The notes under the pieces were generated by a model, which ran no database searches, was not told the DNA's origin, and saw only the letters and a list, made by a program, of their open reading frames with translations. A stretch of 64,000 nt of DNA, taken from an uncultured Sphingobacteriaceae bacterium. Its GTDB lineage: Bacteria > Bacteroidota > Bacteroidia > Sphingobacteriales > Sphingobacteriaceae. Position numbers and translations under genes: made by a program. Location of the stretch: the NCBI GenBank assembly GCA_946887045.1, contig CAMPKC010000023.1, positions 1 through 64,000 of the forward strand. Reading direction: 5' to 3'. Shown one piece after another: positions 19,199 through 29,287 of the stretch (position 1 is the stretch's first letter; every line of letters begins with the position of its first letter).

Positions 19199-19768
19199 CT
19201 AAAAACCTGTTAGGGAAACTTCCGAATTCACACTTCCACAGCGCGAAAAATACTTATAATACCAGGAGTCTTTCAAATTACTCACGATCACCCCCTTACT
19301 GGTAGACACATGGACAAAGCGATTATTTTTTAGATAGACTCCAACATGGCTAAATTTTTGTCCGCTAAAATCGAAAAACACCAGGTCACCTTCCTGCAAC
19401 TCCTGTTCGTATTTCCGTTTCACGGTTTCGGCCATTTGCCTTGCGGTTCTTGGGAGCTGTCGATTATATATTTCCTTTTGCAGCAAAATGGTAAATCCGG
19501 AACAATCTGCCCCTTTTTTGTCCATTTTTCCGGGAACATTCGGCACGCCCATCCAATCATCAATAAACCTATATAGCTTTTCGTTTACAATATCTTTCTC
19601 GCTGACATTTAACAACGACGCATACCGCTCTTTTACGGAGCCACTAAAGGATTTATTTCTTGCGCTAGAAACATCGGTAAGAATTTTTGAACTTTTACAG
19701 GATGAAAAGGCAACGCATCCAAAAAATAAAATGAATAGACGGATTAATTTTCTCTTTGTTAAGATCAT
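19199..19768 (-). CDS. NlpC/P60 (C40) cell-wall peptidase lipoprotein
   Basis: A predicted lipoprotein (LFILFFGCVAFSSC, lipobox Cys about residue 24) of 189 aa with an NlpC/P60 domain. Catalytic Cys is in KKGADCSGFTILLQ, His in KFSHVGVYLKNNRFVHVS. The family cleaves stem peptides of peptidoglycan. Convergent with smc with 6 bp between stops, and 97 bp upstream of the mutS end on the same strand. Confidence 0.9.
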   Translation of the reverse strand: MILTKRKLIRLFILFFGCVAFSSCKSSKILTDVSSARNKSFSGSVKERYASLLNVSEKDIVNEKLYRFIDDWMGVPNVPGKMDKKGADCSGFTILLQKEIYNRQLPRTARQMAETVKRKYEQELQEGDLVFFDFSGQKFSHVGVYLKNNRFVHVSTSKGVIVSNLKDSWYYKYFSRCGSVNSEVSLTGF

Positions 19769-19865
19769 AACAATCCCAAGATCTAAAAATACAGGCGGCT
19801 AAAGCTGCAGAAGTTTTTAACAGAAGTGGATAACCTCAGCTATTTAATAAAATTCCAACGGTTCA

Positions 19866-22475
19866 TCAGGTCTTCAAAACGCGTTGGATCTCATCGAGCT
19901 TCATTAGCGCTTCCACAGGAGTGAGCGTATTAACATCCAGATTATTGAGCAGATCGCGAATTTTAACCAGCACCGGATCGTCAATGGAAAACATTTGTAA
20001 TTGATAAGCCTGTTGCTGAACTTTTTTTATACTGTCTTTAATATGCTCGCCGCCGGTCCGTTCCTGTTCCAAACGTTTTAAAATTTCGTTAGCGCGATTT
20101 ATAAGCTTGGGAGGCATACCCGCCATTTTCGCAACGTGTATACCGAAACTGTGCTCGCTTCCACCCGGAACTAACTTTCGTAGGAAAATAACTTTATTTC
20201 CGACTTCCTTTACCGAGATATTAAAGTTCTTGATCCGGTTAAAAGAGTTGCTAAGCTCATTTAATTCATGGTAATGAGTTGCAAACAAGGTCTTTGATTT
20301 TGCCGCTGGATTTGTGTGCAGAAATTCTGCGATGGCCCAGGCAATGGAAATACCATCATAGGTGGAAGTTCCACGTCCGATTTCATCCAACAGAATCAAG
20401 CTTTTGTCTGATAGGTTATTCAGAATGCTGGCAGTTTCATTCATCTCAACCATAAAGGTTGATTCGCCTGATGATAAATTATCAGAAGCACCCACGCGGG
20501 TAAATATCTTATCAACAACACCTATTTTGGCTTCCTTTGCGGGAACAAAGCACCCCATCTGAGCCATTAACACAATTAAACCTGTTTGACGAAGCAAGGC
20601 TGACTTACCCGCCATATTCGGTCCGGTTATAATGATAATTTGCTGGGTTTCGCTGTCAAGAAATACATCGTTAGTAATATATGCCTCTCCAACAGGAAGC
20701 CGCTTTTCGATAACCGGGTGACGTCCTCCCTTTATATCCAATACATTGGTATTATCAATCTGAGGTCTAACGTAGTAATTCTTAATAGCAAGCGTTGAGA
20801 AACAGAGAAGCACGTCCAGCTGAGCAATTAGCTGCGCGTTCAACTGTATGGGTTTTATATATTCAGAAAGAGCGAACACCAGTTCGTTATAAAGCCTGTT
20901 CTCAATCACATGAATCTTTTCCTCAGCACCTAAAATCTGTTCTTCGTACTCCTTCAATTCAGGCGTGATATATCTTTCTGCATTTACCAGGGTCTGCTTC
21001 CTGATCCACTCTGAAGGAACTTTATCTTTATGCGAATTTGTCACCTCCAGATAATATCCAAAAACGTTGTTGAAAGCAACTTTTAATGAAGGAATGCCGG
21101 TAGCCTCCGCTTCACGCTTCTGTATTTCTACCAAATATCCCTTTCCGCCAAAGGCTATTTTTCTTAATCTATCCAGTTCCTCATCAATTCCATCCTCTAT
21201 TACGCCACCTTTTATAACTAAAACCGGGGGCTCGGGATTCAACTCCCTTTCAATCTTCTCCCTTATTAAAACACAAGGATTCAATTGCTCGGCAATTGTC
21301 TTTAAAGCCAGGTTATCGGTTGCTTCGCACAGCTTCTTAATCGATTCTGTAGCGAACAAAGCACGTTTCAGCTGACAAACTTCACGAGGATTTGCCTTCA
21401 GTAAACCAATCTTAGAAATCAGACGCTCCAGATCGCCGATTTGCTTTATTTCATGCAGCAAAGATTCGCGTATCTCTTCCTCCTTTATTAGAAAATCAAC
21501 CACATTTAACCTGGCTTCAATAGGTTTCTTTTCTTTTAGGGGCATTACAATCCATCTGCGCAACATCCTGGCGCCCATCGGCGAGCAGGTCTGATCTAAC
21601 ACGTCTACCAAAGTAACAGCATTCTCATTGGCAGAGCCGATAAGCTCAAGATTTCGAATGGTAAAGCGATCAAGCCACATATATCGCTCTTCCTCGATCC
21701 GGGATATAGACGAAATATGCTGAAGATTGCGGTGCTCTGTTTCGTTAAGGTAATGCAGAGCTACGCCCGCCGCGATAATGGCGACGGGTAAACGATCGAT
21801 ACCAAAACCCTTGAGCGATTTAACTTCAAAATGCTTTAACAGGGACTCGGTTGCATAGTCGCCTGTGTAGGGCCATTCATCTAAAGTATAGGTATAAAAA
21901 CGATCGCCGAAAGTTTCCACGAAATCGCGTTTGCGATTTTTAGGAAAAATCACTTCTGTGGGCTTAAACGTTTGAAGTAATTTATCGATGTAATCAGTGC
22001 TCCCCTGAGCTACCAAAAACTCACCGGTCGAAATATCTAAGAAAGCTATTCCAAGGGTGTTCTTTTCGAAAAATACTGAAGCAAGGTAATTATTGGTTTT
22101 TTGCTGAAGAATATTGTCGCTATATGAAACCCCGGGAGTAACCAGTTCGGTAACACCTCGCTTCACTATAGTTTTTGTTGTTTTAGGATCTTCCAGTTGA
22201 TCGCAAATGGCTACCCGCTGCCCGGCCCGCACTAATTTAGGTAAATACGTTTCAAGCGAATGATGCGGAAAACCTGCAAGTTCTATATGCGATGCAGAAC
22301 CATTGGCCCTTTTCGTAAGAACAATACCAAGTATTGAGGAAGCCTTAACAGCATCTTCGCCAAACGTTTCGTAAAAATCTCCAACCCTGAATAACAGCAA
22401 AGCACCGGGATATTTGGTCTTAATGCTGTTATACTGCTGCATTAAAGGAGTTTCTTTAACTTCTTTCTTAGCCAA
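19866..22475 (-). CDS. mutS: DNA mismatch repair protein MutS
   Basis: The mismatch-sensing ATPase of post-replicative repair. The N-terminal mismatch-binding domain carries [34 protein letters not shown], including the Phe-x-Glu (FYETF) that contacts mismatched bases. The ATPase has Walker [14 protein letters not shown], Walker [17 protein letters not shown] and ATHYHEL. Length 869 aa is normal. mutL is not in the window. Confidence 0.97.
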   Translation of the reverse strand: MAKKEVKETPLMQQYNSIKTKYPGALLLFRVGDFYETFGEDAVKASSILGIVLTKRANGSASHIELAGFPHHSLETYLPKLVRAGQRVAICDQLEDPKTTKTIVKRGVTELVTPGVSYSDNILQQKTNNYLASVFFEKNTLGIAFLDISTGEFLVAQGSTDYIDKLLQTFKPTEVIFPKNRKRDFVETFGDRFYTYTLDEWPYTGDYATESLLKHFEVKSLKGFGIDRLPVAIIAAGVALHYLNETEHRNLQHISSISRIEEERYMWLDRFTIRNLELIGSANENAVTLVDVLDQTCSPMGARMLRRWIVMPLKEKKPIEARLNVVDFLIKEEEIRESLLHEIKQIGDLERLISKIGLLKANPREVCQLKRALFATESIKKLCEATDNLALKTIAEQLNPCVLIREKIERELNPEPPVLVIKGGVIEDGIDEELDRLRKIAFGGKGYLVEIQKREAEATGIPSLKVAFNNVFGYYLEVTNSHKDKVPSEWIRKQTLVNAERYITPELKEYEEQILGAEEKIHVIENRLYNELVFALSEYIKPIQLNAQLIAQLDVLLCFSTLAIKNYYVRPQIDNTNVLDIKGGRHPVIEKRLPVGEAYITNDVFLDSETQQIIIITGPNMAGKSALLRQTGLIVLMAQMGCFVPAKEAKIGVVDKIFTRVGASDNLSSGESTFMVEMNETASILNNLSDKSLILLDEIGRGTSTYDGISIAWAIAEFLHTNPAAKSKTLFATHYHELNELSNSFNRIKNFNISVKEVGNKVIFLRKLVPGGSEHSFGIHVAKMAGMPPKLINRANEILKRLEQERTGGEHIKDSIKKVQQQAYQLQMFSIDDPVLVKIRDLLNNLDVNTLTPVEALMKLDEIQRVLKT

Positions 22476-22577
22476 TATTTTTCTGATTATTAACCAGCTA
22501 AATTATGCTATTAAGAAGGATATTACAGAATTGTGGAAAAATCAAAGTTTGTGAATTAATTTACACCATTCATGCCA

Positions 22578-22617
22578 AAAACAACAAAAGGAAAGCTGCC
22601 TTTCCTTTTGTTGTTTT
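22578..22617. terminator. Perfect 18-bp stem-loop
   Basis: AAAACAACAAAAGGAAAG and its exact complement are separated by CTGC. It could end minus-strand transcription from the 22.87-23.34 kb gene before mutS, but no T run follows on either strand, so terminator function is inferred only. Confidence 0.5.
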
Positions 22618-22690
22618 GATGTTTTTATGGTAGGATTATTTTTACAGGCATCCAGTATTTTGGTAGATGTAGGGCCTTCACTTTAAGACG

Positions 22691-22840
22691 TTAAAAATTT
22701 AACATCCTTTCCATGTACGCAAGGTGTTTAAAAAAATGGAGTTTTTTTAATTTATTACACGAACGGGCCAGTTGCCGTGATGAAATGCCATTCTGCGTAC
22801 ACGAAATGATTTTAGTAAAACTCACTTTCGGCATTTTCAT
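22691..22840 (-). CDS. Possible small basic protein
   Basis: A 49-codon frame from ATG 22840 to a TAA at 22691-22693, 27 bp after the stop of the next upstream gene. The product would be Lys/Arg-rich (RQLARSCNKLKKLHFFKHLA). No ribosome-binding site and no family match that I recognise, so it may be chance. Confidence 0.2.
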   Translation of the reverse strand: MKMPKVSFTKIISCTQNGISSRQLARSCNKLKKLHFFKHLAYMERMLNF

Positions 22841-22867
22841 GTATATAACGCGATTAAACTATTTATA

Positions 22868-23338
22868 TTAATCCGGTTTATCGCCCTTTAGCTTCTTATC
22901 AATATTGATTTGTTGTTCAGTTTTATCAAGGTTTTCGCGAAAGCCCTCTAAACTGTTCTCATCATATTTAAAATTCTCGGCGCTCGCATCGCCAGGGTTT
23001 CCGGATTCAAAAACGCTCTTCTCGGCTCCCGGAGGATTATCACCCAATAAATTTCTAGTTACGGGCTTGTCATTTTCCGAAGATACGTTCATATCGGACT
23101 CTGAGATGCGTTTTTCAAAAAAGCCTGTCAAATCTTCTTCCCCTACAGCAGGCTGATCAATCGTCTGGCTTTCATCAGAATCGGCACTAGATTCATTCTC
23201 AGCTTCCATCCGTTGAGTCAAATCTGCAGAATTCAATTGCTCCTGCTCTTCTAAGCTCGGCGTATCTCCAATTCCAGACTCATCATTCAGGTCCGAATCA
23301 AGATTATCCTCCCAGTCTCCATTTGGATTCGTAATCAT
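22868..23338 (-). CDS. Hypothetical acidic, low-complexity protein
   Basis: A 156-aa product very rich in Asp, Glu, Ser and Asn, with no membrane segment or signal peptide and no recognisable fold, so probably disordered and cytosolic. It opens MITNPNGDWEDNLDSDLNDE. Codon content looks real over its full length. Same strand as the LytTR gene upstream, with a 109-bp gap. Function unknown. Confidence 0.55.
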   Translation of the reverse strand: MITNPNGDWEDNLDSDLNDESGIGDTPSLEEQEQLNSADLTQRMEAENESSADSDESQTIDQPAVGEEDLTGFFEKRISESDMNVSSENDKPVTRNLLGDNPPGAEKSVFESGNPGDASAENFKYDENSLEGFRENLDKTEQQINIDKKLKGDKPD

Positions 23339-23447
23339 AGCTAATATTTATAGATAGTATACAAACATGCTATGATTGATTTTGTTCTGGCCAATTCGCA
23401 AATTCAGACTGGATGAAGAAAACTAATGATGAATCAGTGTCTCTGAA

Positions 23448-24182
23448 TCACTCTAGCTTATCGAATCTTCTTTTGGAAGTTATTAGCTTGGGATGCACCT
23501 TGTTCAGAAGATCTTTTTTATAGGAACCACTATATAAAATAGTGTACATGTCTTCAAGGCAGATTTTATTTCCATCGATAGAAGTGATTTTTTGTTCGTT
23601 AATCAGATATGATTTATGAACCCTTATAAACCGGTCTGAAGGCAAAAAATCCTCCAGCTCTTTCATCGTTAAATAGATAAGATGGCTTTTATTCGTCAGG
23701 TGAATAGTTACGTAGTTTTGAGAGGCTTCAATGTAAATAATGTCATCATATTTTATCCTGATGACTTTATTTCCCCTTGATTCATTTTTAACAAAGAAGT
23801 AATCACTTCCCGGGCTTTTATCTTTTACAATTTCCGCATTGGCTTCCAACTGTTTCTGGGTGGCCTTTTCAATGCACTTAGAAAAGCGATCAAGTGAAAA
23901 CGGCTTCATCAAATAATCTACCGCATTATTCTCGAAGGCTTCAGCAGCGAAATGGGGAGCATCTGCGGTATAAATAAAAGAGGTTACAAAATCAAGATTC
24001 TCAAGATTCAATTTCGGTAAAGAGCTACTTATTATAACGATATCAGGCATCAGAGTCATGATTTCATTATACGCAACCAAAGTACTACTGGAACTGCCTA
24101 CAATTTTGAGTTGTTTGTGTGCAGATATATATTTAGAAATGATTTTAATACTTGTTTCATCATCAAGGATGTAGCATTTCAT
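23448..24182 (-). CDS. LytTR-type response regulator with atypical receiver
   Basis: A 244-aa protein with a receiver domain (1-120) and a LytTR DNA-binding domain (about 140-235, IKYDDIIYIEASQNYVTIHL and FIRVHKSYLI). The acidic pair D7/D8, the Thr of FIYTAD and the Lys of DYLMKPF are kept. The segment PDIVIISSSLP, however, has Ser at residue 52 where receivers carry the phospho-accepting Asp. It is therefore probably not controlled by ordinary Asp phosphorylation. No cognate histidine kinase is adjacent. Confidence 0.88.
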   Translation of the reverse strand: MKCYILDDETSIKIISKYISAHKQLKIVGSSSSTLVAYNEIMTLMPDIVIISSSLPKLNLENLDFVTSFIYTADAPHFAAEAFENNAVDYLMKPFSLDRFSKCIEKATQKQLEANAEIVKDKSPGSDYFFVKNESRGNKVIRIKYDDIIYIEASQNYVTIHLTNKSHLIYLTMKELEDFLPSDRFIRVHKSYLINEQKITSIDGNKICLEDMYTILYSGSYKKDLLNKVHPKLITSKRRFDKLE

Positions 24183-24497
24183 ATGTTGGATAGTAGCGTT
24201 AATACTTTAAACTCAGTAGATATTTAAACCTTAATGATTCCAGGCTTAATATGCCCAAAGGTTTGTAGCAGTAAAAATACAACTTTGAGCCTTTATACAC
24301 ACAAATTAAACAATATATTTAACATGCATTAAAAAAAATCTTTACTAGTTAAAAAAATATAATATTCATTAAAGCACCAAAACATCCTTTTTTATCGGAG
24401 GAAATCAACGCTAAGTACCGATACCCGCCAAAGAGATATTTTTTTTCATAAACATCAATTCTTTCCATTAATTTCGAATACTATTCTGAACCCTAAA
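24183..24497. other. 315-bp intergenic region between divergent genes
   Basis: AT-rich, with no clear coding frame. A short inverted pair TATCGG / CCGATA lies around 24398-24425. I see no strong TAnnTTTG promoter and no named RNA. Confidence 0.4.
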
Positions 24498-25445
24498 GTG
24501 GAAAAGTCCGAAACATCAAACTCACTTTATATATTTCAAAAAATAAGGCTCACCGTAAAATGGATGCGCCAATCTTTTAGCGAATTAAAGAGGAACGACC
24601 CTTTACGGATGGCAGGAGCCACAGCATTCTTTTCGACCTTTGCTCTGCCTCCTATTTTGATAATTCTTATCCAATTATTCGGATTGTTTTTGAATAGAAA
24701 TAAGTTAAGCTCGCAGTTAATTGACCGTCTGGCAAACCTTATGGGTAAAACCAGCGCCTTACAGGTTCAGCAGGTTTTAGATAATTTCAATTCACTTTCT
24801 CAAAACCTGTTTGCTCTTATCGCCGGATTTATTTTTCTTCTTTTTGTAGCCACAACGCTATTTTCGGTGATAAAGAATTCGCTCGATCAAATTTGGAAGA
24901 TCCGGGTTAAAGCCCATCCGGGATTTTGGTTTTACATTAAACTCAGGGGTCGCTCATTAATGGTAATCGTGGTGGGTGGTTTACTTTTCCTCATATTAAT
25001 CTTTATCGAAGGCTTGCAGGCAATTTTGGGAGAATATATAAATTATTTGGGTCCGAAAGCCAGTGACTTCCTTAATGGTTTGGTCAACGAAATAATCTTT
25101 GTGATAGTTGTTACTACCTGGTTCTCTATAATATTCCGATTTCTGACAGATGGGCGGCCAAAATGGAAAGCAGCACTAGCGGGAGGGTTCTTCACCGGAA
25201 TTTTATTTTCTTTTGGAAAAGTGCTCCTGAAATGGCTACTGTCTTTAAGCAATATCAGCAATATATATGGGGCATCAGGCTCGATAGTATTGATATTATT
25301 ATTTGTTTTCTATTCATCTCTTATCTTCTATTATGGGGGGTGTTTTATAAAAGCGATGAGCGATGATCTAAACATGCCCATAAGACCTGTTAAAGAAGCT
25401 TTCAAATACCAGGTTACAGAGGTGATTTCAGACAATGAAGCTTAG
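24498..25445 (+). CDS. YihY/BrkB family inner-membrane protein
   Basis: A 315-aa polytopic membrane protein with about six helices. The family start motif NDPLRMAGATAFFSTFALPPILIIL is present, as are ATTLFSVIKNSLDQIWKI and GASGSIVLILLFVFYSSLIFYYGG, all typical of YihY/BrkB. The family was once called ribonuclease BN in error; its role is unresolved. The start is taken as GTG 24498; an ATG at 24564 is the alternative. Confidence 0.88.
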   Translation: MEKSETSNSLYIFQKIRLTVKWMRQSFSELKRNDPLRMAGATAFFSTFALPPILIILIQLFGLFLNRNKLSSQLIDRLANLMGKTSALQVQQVLDNFNSLSQNLFALIAGFIFLLFVATTLFSVIKNSLDQIWKIRVKAHPGFWFYIKLRGRSLMVIVVGGLLFLILIFIEGLQAILGEYINYLGPKASDFLNGLVNEIIFVIVVTTWFSIIFRFLTDGRPKWKAALAGGFFTGILFSFGKVLLKWLLSLSNISNIYGASGSIVLILLFVFYSSLIFYYGGCFIKAMSDDLNMPIRPVKEAFKYQVTEVISDNEA

Positions 25446-25452
25446 CCTTTTG

Positions 25453-26397
25453 CTATAAAAGATTTTTTTCTTTTCGGTATTTTGCCAGATTTATCATCAT
25501 CACACTTAATAGAATAATGCCTAGCCCCGATATTTGCAAAATTGTTATCCTTTCACCGGCAAATAACACGCCCAACAACACTGCAACTACCGGATTGACA
25601 TACGCATAGGTACTCACCTGGGTTGCAGACCTTACTTTCAACAACCATACATAAGCGCTAAAACCAGCAATTGACCCAAATAGAACCAGGTAGGCTACAG
25701 ACCACCAGCCTTCCGGACTTACAGACTGTATTTCGAAGCCATTTTGCTCACCTCTTAATAATCCCCCGATCGCAAAAGCAACAGCAGCCGCCAGCATTTG
25801 CCACGTGGAATTCACTATTGCAGAACTCCCTGAACTATAATATTTTGAATATAGCGATCCACCAGCCCACGACATTGCTGCCAGAGTTACTAATAGCATC
25901 CCTCCTGCTTCAATGCCCGATCCGCCGCTGACGCTGGCGACTATGCTTTTATAAAACAAAAGCACAACTCCAAAAAAACCCATTACAAGCCCCAAAATAG
26001 TGGATTTATTTCTAAGGTTGTGGGCCCATTTCGGCTTATCAAGCAATACAAACCATAACGGGGATGACGAAACCATTATAGCCACTACTGCGCTTGGCAT
26101 ATATTGCTCAACCCAGATGACTGCACCGTTTCCGATAAATAATAACAGCAGACCGCCCAATACAGCATGCATTACTTGTTTTAAGTCAAATACTTTTTCC
26201 TTTTTATATACACACCATATCAGCATAATGAATGCCGCAGCAAAAAACCGCAAAGCACCCAGCATAAATGGAGGAAAGCTTTGAACTGCTTTTTGGATAA
26301 AAAAGTACGTCGAGCCCCAAACTATATAAACAATGGCAAAAGCTAAGACTACATTAAATTTCGATGCAGGCGTTTCTTCCTCACGCGATTTTCCCAT
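25453..26397 (-). CDS. EamA (DMT superfamily) transporter
   Basis: A 314-aa protein with ten predicted helices arranged as two EamA halves (VLAFAIVYIVWGSTYFFIQKAV and the second half starting near SWAGGSLYSKY). Exporters of this group move amino acids or metabolites; the substrate is not predictable. Convergent with the YihY gene, with a 7-bp gap between stops. Confidence 0.9.
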   Translation of the reverse strand: MGKSREEETPASKFNVVLAFAIVYIVWGSTYFFIQKAVQSFPPFMLGALRFFAAAFIMLIWCVYKKEKVFDLKQVMHAVLGGLLLLFIGNGAVIWVEQYMPSAVVAIMVSSSPLWFVLLDKPKWAHNLRNKSTILGLVMGFFGVVLLFYKSIVASVSGGSGIEAGGMLLVTLAAMSWAGGSLYSKYYSSGSSAIVNSTWQMLAAAVAFAIGGLLRGEQNGFEIQSVSPEGWWSVAYLVLFGSIAGFSAYVWLLKVRSATQVSTYAYVNPVVAVLLGVLFAGERITILQISGLGIILLSVMMINLAKYRKEKNLL

Positions 26398-26519
26398 TTT
26401 AATACTCTATTATCGATTTGTAAATCTATACTTACAGTACGTAGCTTTTAACCAACGGTTGTCAATTTAGATAAATACGAACCTCATTACCAAACTTATT
26501 TATCAAAATCGAAAGTGAT

Positions 26520-27269
26520 TCATTTCGGTAGCTTTTCAATTTCTCTCAGCAACGCTTCATCTCTCATTCGATAAGAGTTCATGGCGGTAACTCCTAGTTT
26601 TGTAATCAATTTATAATTTGCGATCGCGCCCACCGCTGCCCCGATAACCGGAATTAATTGAGCCATTTTCGCTAAATCAATATAGTCTCTATATTCCTGT
26701 TGAAATGTGCGCCAATCAAACTGTTCAACATCCGCGGGTAATGATAGTTGATATAAATTCCACTGCGATACATATGCAAAGACTTCTTTTTGCCTTTTAC
26801 GACTCGAAAAAGCCAATTGAAAAACATAGAGAATAAACAATCGCTCGCGGTAGTCTTTAACATCGTACCCGTACAAAGAGGCTATTTCAAAAAGTAATTT
26901 AATCTTAATACCCAGCAATACAGGAAAATCCGCAAATCCTAATAATATCCCCCCGGCACCTGTAATACCCCCCTCCACGGAAGCTGTTTTCTTATAGGTT
27001 TCAATTTGTCTCTTGACAAATGCTTCCCTGTATTGTAAAGACGCTTTTTCCAAAGGCTTAGAAGTACTGTATGCAGAGCCGAACAAGACCAACTGAACCA
27101 TTTTTTTGATAGTCACAGTGATTGCTTGATGCACCTTATCCGGGATAACATTATTTATTTTTGTTTGGATCCTTCTGGAAAGAATATCTGTAAAGGATAA
27201 GTCCTTATGGATTTCCTTTTTCCAGATTTCTAACTCAAAGAGAGCCTGTCTCTCATAAATATCCATCAA
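26520..27269 (-). CDS. EcsC family protein
   Basis: A 249-aa protein matching the EcsC family, named after a protein encoded next to an ABC exporter in Bacillus. Diagnostic regions are ASVEGGITGAGGILLGFADFPVLLGIKIKLLFEIASLYGYD and the glycine-rich PVIGAAVGAIANYKLI near the C-terminus. No ABC transporter is adjacent. Biochemical role is unknown. Confidence 0.8.
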   Translation of the reverse strand: MMDIYERQALFELEIWKKEIHKDLSFTDILSRRIQTKINNVIPDKVHQAITVTIKKMVQLVLFGSAYSTSKPLEKASLQYREAFVKRQIETYKKTASVEGGITGAGGILLGFADFPVLLGIKIKLLFEIASLYGYDVKDYRERLFILYVFQLAFSSRKRQKEVFAYVSQWNLYQLSLPADVEQFDWRTFQQEYRDYIDLAKMAQLIPVIGAAVGAIANYKLITKLGVTAMNSYRMRDEALLREIEKLPK

Positions 27270-27379
27270 TTTAGAAGCATTTAAACACTCATGAAATAAC
27301 CCAAACTATACTAAAATGTTATATATATTGTTCTTAAAATAAGAAATCAATTGGTATTTTAGAGCAAAGACTCAAAACG

Positions 27380-27739
27380 ATGAAAATAGCTTTTTTTCTC
27401 CTGTTACTTTTCAGCATTTCCTTTTCGGGATTCGCGCAATATGGAAAATTAGAACCTTTAAAAGAAGGAGACAGTACTTTTGTCGTTTTACGAACACCTA
27501 AAGAAACACTAAAAAAACTGGCTGATAGTCCAAATAAAGATGATAGAAAGCTGGGCTCTCAAATTGAAAGCATTGAAAACCAGCTGGAAAGATTGAGGTC
27601 TGTATATCTTTCTAACCGTATATTAAGTCCGGACATACGAATGTTTATTAACAACATTAAATCTTTAGAATCTAAAGGAGTGAATGTTAATTATTATGTT
27701 CAGGAGATGTTAATCTACACCCCAAGGCAGGGATTGTAA
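27380..27739 (+). CDS. Exported hypothetical protein
   Basis: A 119-aa protein with a clear signal peptide (MKIAFFLLLLFSISFSGFAQ) and a small mature part with a helical central segment (GSQIESIENQLERLRSVYLS). No family recognised. Divergent from the EcsC gene; ends at a shared bidirectional terminator. Confidence 0.65.
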   Translation: MKIAFFLLLLFSISFSGFAQYGKLEPLKEGDSTFVVLRTPKETLKKLADSPNKDDRKLGSQIESIENQLERLRSVYLSNRILSPDIRMFINNIKSLESKGVNVNYYVQEMLIYTPRQGL

Positions 27740-27745
27740 AAGAAA

Positions 27746-27770
27746 AAAAACCGGCTTGATGGCCGGTTTT
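27746..27770. terminator. Bidirectional terminator
   Basis: The stem AAACCGGC with GCCGGTTT (6-nt loop), flanked by A and T runs, lies between two convergent genes. Confidence 0.85.
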
Positions 27771-27776
27771 GTATCA

Positions 27777-28100
27777 TTATCTATTGTAACTTCCAGTTGC
27801 TCTGTTGTTGCGGTTAAAACCACCGCCACCACCACCAGGACGGTTATTACCAAACCCAGGATCTTCTTTCGCTTCCGAAACTAAAATTCTCTGGCCATAA
27901 TAATCCCCACCGTTCATGTTTGCAATAGCTTCCTTTGCTTCTGCATCATTTGGCATCTCCACAAATCCGAAACCACGACTTTCGCCAGTTTCGCGATCTT
28001 TGATGATTCTTAAAGATTTCACATAACCAAAATCTCCAAAAACCTCTTTTAATTCTGACTCTTCTACCTTAACAGGGAGCCCTTTGATAAATATCTTCAT
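27777..28100 (-). CDS. RRM-domain RNA-binding protein
   Basis: A single RNA recognition motif (residues 1-80) with RNP2 IFIKGL and RNP1 SRGFGFVEM, then a Gly/Asn/Arg-rich tail (RPGGGGGGFNRNNR). These small proteins are common in Bacteroidota and cyanobacteria, and resemble cold-inducible glycine-rich RNA-binding proteins. It probably binds single-stranded RNA in the cytoplasm; targets are unknown. Confidence 0.93.
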   Translation of the reverse strand: MKIFIKGLPVKVEESELKEVFGDFGYVKSLRIIKDRETGESRGFGFVEMPNDAEAKEAIANMNGGDYYGQRILVSEAKEDPGFGNNRPGGGGGGFNRNNRATGSYNR

Positions 28101-28173
28101 TAATGTTATAAAATTTCCACAAAGGTACGATTATGAGCCAAAGAAAATGTAATACTAATGTTAGGTTAACTGA

Positions 28174-29088
28174 TTATTTAACCCTCCATTTGGCGCTCTC
28201 TGTTTTCCGATCAAAAATTCTGCTTTTATATTTCATTTTTTTCTCGTCAACACTGTCGTGCATATTTAAAGCACCGTGCATATCAAGAATTTCAGCCGCT
28301 GTTTCTGCTTCCTCAACAGACGAAGTATGAACACTGACCACACAGCCGGTGCGTGCTGTCTCAGAATAACTTTTGGCATCATCGTCATTCCCAAAAACAG
28401 ATTTAAACCAATTAGTTACACTATTATCATGATCTTCATTCTCTGCTGCCGAATGGTCTCCTCCCCTGTTCGAGATATCTATTTGATCCCTGTTAAACTT
28501 ATGATCCAATAAATATTCGACAGCCAACTGTCCTTGATTAGTATGCTCAAAAATACCCACCACGGTTTGAGGTCGCGATTGATTAAAAGTTGAGGTCGAC
28601 TCCGAGGCCTCCGAATGATGAACAGAAGCCGGCTCATTTCGATCATAGGATTGATTAGTCATCGGAGTTGGAGTTGCAGGTTCACTCGTAACACCACCTC
28701 TGCGCGTACCCGAGAAAACATGCTGAACGAGATCTTCCACCCGGGTATTCACTTTACCTTTTTCGTAGGTAAGTAATTCTGTTAGCTCGTTGGCCATTAT
28801 ACCCGGCAACACAATATTTTGATATGAATCATGTATTTCAGCAACACTTAAAGGTACCAGCACTTTTCTGTCTCTGAGGTGCATTTCGTTTCCTTCAAGA
28901 TCCAGAACCATATACAAGACCTTTCTGGATTCAACATCAAACAGAAGATCGTCTACTTTTCCCAGAATGCGACCGTTACCGTTTTTTACGGTCCAGCCCC
29001 GAATGTCTGATTCATTGTCAGATACTTCATATTTACTTTTGCCCAATTCTTTAAGGCGTACGTATTCGGAGTTATTTGAATTACTCAT
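28174..29088 (-). CDS. PRC-barrel and stress-protein domain protein
   Basis: A 304-aa protein with an N-terminal PRC-barrel domain (about 20-110: IRGWTVKNGNGRILGKVDDLLFD and KVLYMVLDLEG), a Ser/Thr-rich linker, and a C-terminal domain (TVVGIFEHTNQGQLAVEYLLDHKF) like the general-stress YflT/17M domain. It is a soluble protein, probably stress-related. A 55-aa membrane protein gene lies 31 bp upstream on the same strand and is likely co-transcribed. Confidence 0.8.
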   Translation of the reverse strand: MSNSNNSEYVRLKELGKSKYEVSDNESDIRGWTVKNGNGRILGKVDDLLFDVESRKVLYMVLDLEGNEMHLRDRKVLVPLSVAEIHDSYQNIVLPGIMANELTELLTYEKGKVNTRVEDLVQHVFSGTRRGGVTSEPATPTPMTNQSYDRNEPASVHHSEASESTSTFNQSRPQTVVGIFEHTNQGQLAVEYLLDHKFNRDQIDISNRGGDHSAAENEDHDNSVTNWFKSVFGNDDDAKSYSETARTGCVVSVHTSSVEEAETAAEILDMHGALNMHDSVDEKKMKYKSRIFDRKTESAKWRVK

Positions 29089-29119
29089 GGCTTAATTGAT
29101 TAAATAAAAAGATAAAGGA

Positions 29120-29287
29120 TTATATCCACAGAAATAAACTCGGGTTTGGATTAAATCCCGTGAGAGTATTACCACCCTGGTAGTAATTTACATACCAGTA
29201 AAATATTGCCGCAGCTATAATCAAAATAATAATAAACCAAAGCCACCAGGATGTTTTTCTTTTACGTTGCACATGTAGTTCTGCCAT
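29120..29287 (-). CDS. Small single-pass membrane protein (55 aa)
   Basis: ATG 29287 to TAA 29120-29122. A basic N-terminus (MAELHVQRKRKTSWW) precedes one strong helix (LWFIIILIIAAAIFYWYVNYY) and a short Asn/Gly-rich tail ending FLWI. The charge pattern predicts a cytoplasmic N-terminus. It sits 31 bp upstream of the PRC-barrel gene on the same strand. It is too short for routine gene calling. No family recognised. Confidence 0.65.
   Translation of the reverse strand: MAELHVQRKRKTSWWLWFIIILIIAAAIFYWYVNYYQGGNTLTGFNPNPSLFLWI

Larger units (their letters stand above)
22476..22867. other. 392-bp intergenic region upstream of mutS
   Basis: It holds a perfect 18-bp stem-loop (22578-22617) and one possible 49-codon ORF on the minus strand (22691-22840). 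I recognise no known RNA in the rest. Confidence 0.5.
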
